Part shown: in pieces, positions 23,025 through 29,448 of the stretch
How positions within the stretch are numbered: position 1 is the first letter of the stretch
Layout: every line of letters starts with the position of its first letter
NCBI RefSeq assembly: GCF_030159095.1
Contig: NZ_BRXS01000002.1
Location: forward strand, 248,001 to 312,000
Direction of reading: 5' to 3'
DNA length: 64,000 nt
DNA from: Roseisolibacter agri
Lineage (GTDB): Bacteria; Gemmatimonadota; Gemmatimonadetes; Gemmatimonadales; Gemmatimonadaceae
Notes under the pieces: generated by a model
The model's database searches: none
The model's input: the letters and a program-made list of their open reading frames with translations, nothing else
What the model was told of the DNA's origin: nothing
Program-made: the position numbers and the translations under genes

Positions 23025-24440
23025 TCAGCGGCCGCCGCGCCCCGCGTACTGCTTCGTCCAGGCGTAGACCGCGCCGCACTCCGTGAAGCCCGGATTCAGC
23101 TCGTACGGGATGGCCGCGGGGCGCGTGTAGACCTCGAGCGCGGCCAGCTCCTGGGGCGGCGGCAGCTGATCGAGGTTGCCCGGCGTGCCCCCGGACCGCG
23201 CCGAGACGCTGCCCAGCGAGCCGCCGTTGCCCGACCCCCGCTCGACGCGCGAGCCGTCGATGTAGACGTCCGGCTGGCACGACGAGAGCCCCTGCCGGAA
23301 CGCGACGGAGCGGCTGCCGCGGTTGTAGCCCACGCTCACGCGCGGGACCGTGCGGAGCGCCGCGCCGACGTCGGGCAGCGCGTCCAGCTGCTCGCGCGTG
23401 AGGACGGTCCCGAAGCCGCGCAGCCGCCGCGTCTCGAGCCCCTGGTGGAAGCGCGCGACCGCGGCCGCCGTCACGCTCACCGTCGCCAGCAGCCGCGCGC
23501 GGCGCAGCGTCACCGTCACCTCCGCCGGCCGCGCGGCGGTGAGGTCCACCGGCCGCCGCTCGGGGGAGAAGCCGATGGCCATCACGTCCACCATCTGCGT
23601 CCCCTCGGGCAGGCCGGCGAGCGCGAAGCGGCCCGCCGCGTCGGTGCGCGCGGTGGGTGCCGCGTCGTCCTCCGCGTCGCCGCCGCCGAACGCGATGCGC
23701 GCGCCCACCACCGGCGCGCCGGCCGAGTCGCGCACGACGCCCTGCAGCACCGCGGGGCCCGTGAGGCCCGTGGCCGCGCCGACCATCAGGTCCTGCCGCA
23801 GCAGCCGCGTCGCGGGGAGCAGCACGTCGAGCAGCCCGCTGCGTCCCCGGTCGGTGGCGGCGACGAGGGTGAGCCCCTGGTCGACGACGACGCCGCACAT
23901 CGCGTACATCCCGCGCCCGTCGGACGTCGCGACGCGCCGCTCGCTGCTCCCGAACCGCGGATCGCGCGGATCGACCAGCCGCGTCCACTCGGCGCTCACC
24001 TGCGCGCCCTCGAACAGCGTGCCGCGCGTGTCGGAGACGCTCCCGAAGACGATGCCCGCGTCAGGGGGCACCGCGCCGCCGCACAGCCGCCCCGCGAACG
24101 TCGCGAACGAGGGTCCCGCGAGCGTCAGCGTGCGCGTCTCGCCGGCGGCCAGCGTCGCCTCCGCGCGCAGGTCGGTCAGCCCCAGCGAGTCGAGCGCGGG
24201 GTGCGCGTACGTGAGCGTGACGCGCCCCGCGGGCACGTTGCCCAGCGTCCAGCGGCCCAGCGAGTCGGTGACCGCGCTGCGGTCGCTCCCCGCGAGCCAC
24301 ACGAGCGCGCCCGGCAGCGGCCGCGCGCCGACGCTGTCGTGGACGATGCCGTCGAGCCGCGCGTGCTGCGCGTGCGCGAGCGTCGGCGTGGCGAGGAGGG
24401 AGAGCACGACGACCGCGCGTCCCGCGAGGCGGAGGAGCAT
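23025..24440 (-). CDS. Secreted CarboxypepD_reg / TonB-plug domain protein, no barrel
   Basis: A 471-residue exported protein (signal L-L-A-T-P-T-L-A-H-A-Q). It carries two carboxypeptidase-regulatory-like beta-sandwich domains: one at residues 26-110 (L-D-G-I-V-H-D-S-V-G-A-R-P-L-P-G-A) and one at about 255-345 (L-Q-G-V-V-R-D-S-A-G-A-P-V-V-G-A). A TonB-dependent-receptor plug-like segment follows (R-L-R-G-F-G-T-V-L-T-R-E-Q-L, D-V-Y-I-D-G). The protein stops there, without the 22-strand barrel. Such barrel-less plug proteins are frequent in Gemmatimonadota; a role as surface receptor or partner of a transporter is inferred. Element A2 lies just upstream of its start. Confidence 0.8.
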   Translation of the reverse strand: MLLRLAGRAVVVLSLLATPTLAHAQHARLDGIVHDSVGARPLPGALVWLAGSDRSAVTDSLGRWTLGNVPAGRVTLTYAHPALDSLGLTDLRAEATLAAGETRTLTLAGPSFATFAGRLCGGAVPPDAGIVFGSVSDTRGTLFEGAQVSAEWTRLVDPRDPRFGSSERRVATSDGRGMYAMCGVVVDQGLTLVAATDRGRSGLLDVLLPATRLLRQDLMVGAATGLTGPAVLQGVVRDSAGAPVVGARIAFGGGDAEDDAAPTARTDAAGRFALAGLPEGTQMVDVMAIGFSPERRPVDLTAARPAEVTVTLRRARLLATVSVTAAAVARFHQGLETRRLRGFGTVLTREQLDALPDVGAALRTVPRVSVGYNRGSRSVAFRQGLSSCQPDVYIDGSRVERGSGNGGSLGSVSARSGGTPGNLDQLPPPQELAALEVYTRPAAIPYELNPGFTECGAVYAWTKQYAGRGGR

Positions 24441-24490
24441 GGCGCCGAAATGGCGGCGCAGATGCGGGACTGTCAAGCCGAGCGTCGGTG

Positions 24491-24651
24491 CGCCAGACCC
24501 GAACGGCCCTTGCAAGGATGAAGATCGGACAAGATCTGATGACGACGGATGCTCCGCGTCGGGCGACGATCGTCGCCGCCACACGGAGCATCGGCGGTCA
24601 TCCGATCTTCTCGGACTTTCATCCTTGCTGCCTTTGCAGTTCGGGGCCGGC
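24491..24651. repeat. Palindromic element A2 with outer shell
   Basis: The most symmetrical A copy. Inner palindrome 24512-24628 (GCAAGGATG to CATCCTTGC) has core GCTCCGCGTCGGGCGACG against CGTCGCCGCCACACGGAGC. An outer pair CCAGACCCGAACGG / GCAGTTCGGGGCCGGC surrounds it. It lies upstream of the plug-protein gene and just after the stop of the DUF6265 gene, both on the minus strand. Confidence 0.9.
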
Positions 24652-24653
24652 GC

Positions 24654-25676
24654 TCACTTCGGCGTTCCGATGTACTGCGCCGGGATCGGGTTGTCCGGGC
24701 GCTCGCCCTCCCAGAACACCGTCACCACCCACCAGCGCGTCCCGTCGTTCCACAGCTGGATGCTGTTGATCCCGCGCGCGAACGGCTGCGGATCCGCGGC
24801 GGTGCGGCGGCTGTCGTAGGCGCTGAAGGCGTGCACGATGTTGCCGTACGTCTCCGTGCGCCGCCCGATCTCGCGCTCGAAGAACCCGTTCGTCTCGAGG
24901 CCCACGCCGGCGTTCGCGATGTACTCCTCGACGGTCCACGTGCGCTGGCGGAAGCTGCCGTCCGCCGTGCGGCCCGTGGGGATGAGCCGCGCGCCCGGCG
25001 CGAACAGCGATCGCATGCGGTCCCAGTCGCGCTTCTGCCCCGCGGGACCAGAGATCACGTCGTAGAGCGCCGCGAGGATCGCGTCCACCGACGCGACGTC
25101 GGCGGCGCGCGCGGCGGGCGTGGACGTCGCGGCGGCCGATGCGGCGGCGGCAGCGGCGCCCGGGCAGGGCACGCGGCGCATCGGATAGTCGACGGTGCGC
25201 GTCTGCCCGCCGCGCGGCCCCTCGATCTGCGCCAGCAGCGAGTCGCGGCCCACGGCGCGGTAGCGGATGACCTGCGGGAAGTCGTGCGCGCGGTTCTCGA
25301 ACGCGAGCGCGCTCCACGTCGCGGGCGTCGCGGTCGCGGGGCGCGCCATGCGGAACTCGGTCGGCGTCTGCCCCGACGGGTTGGCGGCGTACACCAGCGC
25401 GCCGTCGGGCGCGTCGTAGAGGCGCGTCGTCTCCCACTCGCGCAGCGTGTCGCCGCGCGTCGTGCGCGCGGTGCCGAGCATCGTGCCGCCGCGCGGCGCG
25501 CTCCACTGCTCCTCGACGAGCGTGGCGCCATCGCGCCGCTCCCAGCATCCCGCGAGCCAGCCGAGGGCCGCGGTGCCGGACGGTGGCGCGCTCGCCTGGG
25601 CGGCGGCGGGCGACGGGAGCAGCGCCAGCGCGACGACTACGGGCGCGGCGCGGCGGAGGCGAGGAAGCGTGCGCAT
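24654..25676 (-). CDS. Secreted DUF6265 protein with C-terminal NTF2-like domain
   Basis: The 340-residue product has a signal peptide (A-L-L-P-S-P-A-A-A-Q-A). Residues about 37-165 match DUF6265, with the W-L-A-G-C-W-E motif and F-E-N-R-A-H-D-F-P-Q-V-I-R-Y. An Ala-rich linker leads to a SnoaL/NTF2-like domain (about 190-340) beginning V-D-A-I-L-A-A-L-Y-D-V-I-S-G and ending W-W-V-V-T-V-F-W-E-G-E. Both halves are known as separate small-molecule-binding folds; the fused form is periplasmic here. The ligand is unknown. Confidence 0.75.
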   Translation of the reverse strand: MRTLPRLRRAAPVVVALALLPSPAAAQASAPPSGTAALGWLAGCWERRDGATLVEEQWSAPRGGTMLGTARTTRGDTLREWETTRLYDAPDGALVYAANPSGQTPTEFRMARPATATPATWSALAFENRAHDFPQVIRYRAVGRDSLLAQIEGPRGGQTRTVDYPMRRVPCPGAAAAAASAAATSTPAARAADVASVDAILAALYDVISGPAGQKRDWDRMRSLFAPGARLIPTGRTADGSFRQRTWTVEEYIANAGVGLETNGFFEREIGRRTETYGNIVHAFSAYDSRRTAADPQPFARGINSIQLWNDGTRWWVVTVFWEGERPDNPIPAQYIGTPK

Positions 25677-25823
25677 GAGCGGGGCGGGTGAGGGGGCGCC
25701 GCCACGTTAGCGCGCCGCCACACGCGCGTCGAGCGCCTCGGGCCCACCCATCTGTGAGATGTCGCTCAACTTCGCGCGTCGACGTGCCGAGACTCCCGGG
25801 GGCAACTCAGCAACGAGGGACCC

Positions 25824-26066
25824 ATGATTCGAGGAGTATCGAGCGCGCTCGGTGCGCTCACCGCCAGCTCGGCGCGTTTCGAGCGGGCGGCGACCAGCGT
25901 GGCCGCCAGCACCACCGCCGATCCGACGGCGATGGCGGCCGGCGGCGTGGCGACGGGCGAGGCGATGGTGAGCATGGCCGCGGCGCAGTTCGCGCTGATG
26001 GCGTCCGTGCGCGCCGCGGAAGCGTCGACGGAGATGGTGGCGCAGGTGGTGGCGACGTACCGGTAG
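25824..26066 (+). CDS. Small Ala/Met-rich helical protein, flagellar-rod-like
   Basis: An 80-residue product starting M-I-R-G-V-S-S-A-L-G-A-L-T-A-S-S-A-R and ending M-V-A-Q-V-V-A-T-Y-R. The ends recall the terminal helices of flagellar basal-body rod proteins, which pack as coiled coils, but no flagellar gene is nearby and the middle is too short for a rod protein. GAGGG precedes the ATG. It could be a small self-assembling protein; I cannot assign a role. It stands upstream of element A3. Confidence 0.5.
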   Translation: MIRGVSSALGALTASSARFERAATSVAASTTADPTAMAAGGVATGEAMVSMAAAQFALMASVRAAEASTEMVAQVVATYR

Positions 26067-26071
26067 GGCGC

Positions 26072-26305
26072 CGCGTGCTGCGGGCTGCGGATCCTGAATC
26101 CGGGACGCGCCGGCGCGCCGGACCAGAACGGCAAACGGCATTGCAAGGATCGAAGATCTGAACAGATCGGATAACGACGGATGGCTCCGTGTGGTGCGAA
26201 GATCGTCGCACTCCACCGGAGCCATCCGTCGTTATCAGATGTTCTCAGACTTTCATCCTTGCTGCCGTTAGCGGTTCAAGGATCCGCAGCCCGCAGTCCG
26301 CAGCA
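26072..26305. repeat. Palindromic element A3 with two outer shells
   Basis: Inner A palindrome at 26143-26262, core GGCTCCGTGTGGTGCGA with partner TCGCACTCCACCGGAGCC. The middle shell is GCGCCGGACCAGAACGGC on the left. The outermost shell is GCTGCGGGCTGCGGATCC on the left and GGATCCGCAGCCCGCAGTCC on the right. It fills the gap between two convergent genes and could end both transcripts. The outer shell also occurs around the unrelated element at 32486-32650. Confidence 0.9.
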
Positions 26306-27244
26306 TCACAGGCTCCTGAGGTACCGGTAGATCGCCCGCAGGTCCTCCTCCGGCATCTTCTGGAACGCCTCCCACTCCATCGGCGAGTGCGGATGCGCGC
26401 GGCCGGCGCGGATGCGCGCCACGAACTGCGCCTCCGTCCACGTGGCCATCGGCCCCGTACCCGGCGCGAGGCGCGGCGACACGATCGGCCGGCCCTGCGC
26501 GTCCCGCTCGCGGAACACCGTGCCGCCGCCGTACGGCGGGCCGACGTACTTCCCGGTGCGCAGGTCGCGCTTCGTGTGGCAGCCGTCGCAGCCCGCGACC
26601 ACGTTGGCCAGGTACGCGCCGGCCGCCGCGTCCGAGCCGCGCGGCGCGGTGCGCGGCGGCGGTGCTGCCGGTGACCGCGGCGCGAAGCCGAACGCCAGCA
26701 TCGCGCGCCCGATCACGTTCACGCGGCGCGGCGGCACCGCGTGCCGCACCGGCGGCTGCGCGCGCAGGAACGACAGCAGCGCGACGATGTCGTCGTCCGC
26801 CAGCTCCTGGTACTCCATCGCCGGGAAGAGCACGCGGCCGTCGTGGCGCACGCCGCCGCGCAGCACGCGCGCGATCTGCCCGTCGCTCCAGCGGCCGATC
26901 CCCGTCGCGCTGTCGGGCGTGAGGTTGGCCGCGTACCAGCGGCCCACCGGCGGCCTGAACTCCGTGCCGCCCACCAGCGGCGGCTGCCCGCCCGCGCGCA
27001 GGCGCGCCCGGTCCGACGGCGCGACGTGGCAGCTCGCGCAGTGCGCGGGGCCGTACGCGAGGTAGCGCCCGCGCGCGATCGTCGCGGAGTCCGTGCGCGC
27101 GTGCAGCGCGGGGAGCGGCACGTCGAAGGTGCGCTGCCAGCGCAGCTGCACGACCACGAGCAGCGCGGCCAGCACGAGGGCGAGCGCGGCGGCGGCGCGT
27201 GCGATGCCGCGGACGAGCGCGCGGCGGGAGGGGAAGCGGGGCAT
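26306..27244 (-). CDS. Membrane-anchored di-haem cytochrome c
   Basis: A 312-residue protein with one N-terminal membrane anchor (A-A-A-A-L-A-L-V-L-A-A-L-L-V-V-V) and two c-type haem sites in the periplasmic part, C-A-S-C-H (residues 69-73) and C-D-G-C-H (219-223). Between them lie W-S-D-G-Q-I-A-R-V-L-R-G-G and E-Y-Q-E-L-A-D-D-D-I-V-A-L-L-S-F-L-R, typical of alcohol/aldehyde-dehydrogenase-type cytochrome subunits; the closing M-P-E-E-D-L-R-A-I-Y-R-Y-L also fits. The partner oxidoreductase is not adjacent. A respiratory electron-transfer role is likely. Confidence 0.85.
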   Translation of the reverse strand: MPRFPSRRALVRGIARAAAALALVLAALLVVVQLRWQRTFDVPLPALHARTDSATIARGRYLAYGPAHCASCHVAPSDRARLRAGGQPPLVGGTEFRPPVGRWYAANLTPDSATGIGRWSDGQIARVLRGGVRHDGRVLFPAMEYQELADDDIVALLSFLRAQPPVRHAVPPRRVNVIGRAMLAFGFAPRSPAAPPPRTAPRGSDAAAGAYLANVVAGCDGCHTKRDLRTGKYVGPPYGGGTVFRERDAQGRPIVSPRLAPGTGPMATWTEAQFVARIRAGRAHPHSPMEWEAFQKMPEEDLRAIYRYLRSL

Positions 27245-27329
27245 GGGCGGCGTCGGTGATGGAGTCGCCCACAGTCTGCCCCGCCCCGACGGCCCGCGGA
27301 TGGGACGTTCGTCCCGGTGCCGCCGATCC

Positions 27330-27944
27330 CTACATCGGCTCCAGCAGCAGCGGCGCGACGGCCGAGCGGTTCGAGACGCGCAGCTTCGCCATCATCTGCT
27401 CGGCGTGGTTGCGCACGGTGAAGAAGCTGAGCCCCAGCCGGCTCGCGATCTCCGCGTTCGTGCACCCCTCGGCCACCAGGCGCGCGACCGTGATCTGCCG
27501 CCCCGTGAGGCCGAAGCGTGCGCGCAGCTCGTCGTCGGCCAGCGTGCGCATCGCGCCCTGCGGCACCGCGGCCGTCGCGCGCCGCGTGCGGCGCAGCAGC
27601 GCGGAGATGCGCGCCAGCAGCTCCAGCGCGCCGAACGGCTTCGTCACGTAGTCGTCGGCGCCGAGCCGGAAGCCCTCGACCTTGTCGGACTCCAGCGACC
27701 GCGCGCTGAGGATCAGCACCGGACACTCCTCGCCGCGGCCGCGCAGCTCGCGCAGCACGTGGTAGCCGTCGCGGTCGGGGAGGCCGAGGTCGAGCACCAC
27801 GAGGTCGGGCGGCTCGTGCGTCGCGCGTGCGAGCGCCTCCTGCGCGCGCGTCGCCAGCAGCACGTGGTGTCCCTCCAGCGCCAGCGTCCGCTCCAGCGCC
27901 TCGGCCAGCGGCGTCGAGTCCTCGACGATGAGGATGCGGTGCAT
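27330..27944 (-). CDS. Response regulator: OmpR-like receiver fused to LuxR/GerE HTH
   Basis: The 204-residue protein has a receiver with acidic pocket E-D, phospho-acceptor in V-V-L-D-L-G-L-P-D-R-D-G-Y, and lysine in D-D-Y-V-T-K-P-F-G, a pattern usual in OmpR-type receivers. Its output is instead a LuxR-type helix-turn-helix from about residue 135 (L-T-G-R-Q-I-T-V-A-R-L-V-A-E-G-C-T-N-A-E-I-A-S-R-L). GGAGGG precedes the ATG. It is the last gene of a minus-strand cluster with two sensor kinases. A close paralogue lies at 55447-56067. A DNA-binding transcription factor is expected; targets are unknown. Confidence 0.9.
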   Translation of the reverse strand: MHRILIVEDSTPLAEALERTLALEGHHVLLATRAQEALARATHEPPDLVVLDLGLPDRDGYHVLRELRGRGEECPVLILSARSLESDKVEGFRLGADDYVTKPFGALELLARISALLRRTRRATAAVPQGAMRTLADDELRARFGLTGRQITVARLVAEGCTNAEIASRLGLSFFTVRNHAEQMMAKLRVSNRSAVAPLLLEPM

Positions 27945-27978
27945 GCGGTGACCCTCCGTGTGTGCGCTCCGTGAGCGC

Positions 27979-29448
27979 TCAGTCCTCCCGGCGCCGCGCG
28001 GGCCGCGCGACGAGGGGGACCGCGAGGTGGAACGTCGTCCCGTGTCCCGGCCGCGACGCGACGCGCAGCGTGCCGTCGTGCGCCTCGGCGACCGCGCGCG
28101 CGATCCAGAGCCCCAGCCCCGCGCCCTGCGGATCGCGGCGGTCGCGGCGCCAGAACGCGGTGAACAGGTGCGGCAGGTCGTCGGCGTCGATGCCCGCGCC
28201 GGTGTCCGCGACCGATGCCGTCAGCGCGTCGTCCGTGACCGCGTAGCGCACCGTCACCGCGCCGCCCGGCGGCGTGAACTTCACCGCGTTGCCGACGAGG
28301 TTCGAGAGCAGCTGCACGACGCGCGGCCCGTCCACCGCCACCACGCGCTCGGCGGCGCCGTCGTCCGCCGCGACGGTGAGCGCGAGCCCGCGCGCCTCCG
28401 CCATCGGGCGCAGCATCCGCTCCGCCTCGTCGAACACCGCGCCGGCGCGCACGTCGGCGCGCACGATGCGCAGTGCATCGCCGCGCAGCGTGCTGGCGTC
28501 CAGCAGGTCCTCCACCAGCCGCTGCATCCCGACGGTGCTGGAATGAATGGTCGCCAGCGCGCCGCGCACGTACGCGTCGCCGACGTCGGGCTGCAGGCTG
28601 CCGAGCATCTCCGCGTACAGCGCGACGGCGCCGAGTGGGTTGCGGAGGTCGTGGGCGACCACGGCGAGGAGGCGCTCGCGCTCGCGCGTCGCCAGCTCCG
28701 CGGCCGCCAGCAGCCGCGCATGCTCGGCCGCCAGCCCCGCGCGCGCCGCCAGCTCGTCGACCAGCGCGCCGTCCACCGCGTCGTGCGCGACGATCGTCGC
28801 CACCACGCGCTCCGCGTCGGCGACCGGCGCGCTGTGCGCGTCGTCGGGCGGCGGCACGTCGGGCGCGAGAACCTCGCAGGCGCGCGCCCAGCGCGGCACC
28901 AGCAGGTGCGGCAGCTGCGCCAGCGCCGTCGCCGGGTCCATCGACGCGGCCAGCAGCCCGCTCCACGCCGCCAGCAGCGACACGCGCTCGCGCCCCGCGC
29001 GCTCGGCGGCGTGCAGCGTGCGCGCCTCCAGCAGGTTCTCGACGCGCAGCAGCACCTCCGTGGCCTCGAACGGCTTGGTCACGAAGTCGCGCGCGCCGCA
29101 CGCCAGCGCGCGCTCGCGCGCCTCCCACGTCGCGTCGGCGGTGAGCACCAGCACCGGACGGTAGTCCCACGGCGGTGTCGCGGCCTGGAGGTCGGCCAGC
29201 ACGTCCAGCCCGTGCCGGTGCGGCATGTGGAGGTCGAGCAGCACGAGGTCGGGCGCGTGCGCCGCGACGAGCGCGGGCACCGTGCGCGGGTCCTGCGTGC
29301 GCACGAGATGCACGTAGCCCTCGTCGTTCAGCAGCGCCTCCAGCAGGTCGAGGTTCGCCTCCTCGTCGTCGACCAGCAGGATCGTGCACGCGCGCAGCCG
29401 CGCGCGCCGCGCGTCGTCCGTCGCGCGCATCGCGACCGCGCCGCTCAT
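27979..29448 (-). CDS. Receiver-first histidine kinase
   Basis: A 489-residue protein with an N-terminal receiver (about residues 17-140: V-D-D-E, L-V-L-L-D-L-H-M-P, F-V-T-K-P-F). A 100-residue linker leads to a HisKA domain with L-A-V-V-A-H-D-L-R-N-P-L-G (His near 240) and an HATPase (N-L-V-G-N-A-V-K-F, D-T-G-A-G-I, G-L-G-L-W-I-A). There is no membrane segment, so it senses an internal state or a phosphorylated partner: the receiver probably takes phosphate from the upstream hybrid kinase. The ATG overlaps that gene's stop by 4 bases, and the response regulator follows 34 bases later. Confidence 0.9.
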   Translation of the reverse strand: MSGAVAMRATDDARRARLRACTILLVDDEEANLDLLEALLNDEGYVHLVRTQDPRTVPALVAAHAPDLVLLDLHMPHRHGLDVLADLQAATPPWDYRPVLVLTADATWEARERALACGARDFVTKPFEATEVLLRVENLLEARTLHAAERAGRERVSLLAAWSGLLAASMDPATALAQLPHLLVPRWARACEVLAPDVPPPDDAHSAPVADAERVVATIVAHDAVDGALVDELAARAGLAAEHARLLAAAELATRERERLLAVVAHDLRNPLGAVALYAEMLGSLQPDVGDAYVRGALATIHSSTVGMQRLVEDLLDASTLRGDALRIVRADVRAGAVFDEAERMLRPMAEARGLALTVAADDGAAERVVAVDGPRVVQLLSNLVGNAVKFTPPGGAVTVRYAVTDDALTASVADTGAGIDADDLPHLFTAFWRRDRRDPQGAGLGLWIARAVAEAHDGTLRVASRPGHGTTFHLAVPLVARPARRRED

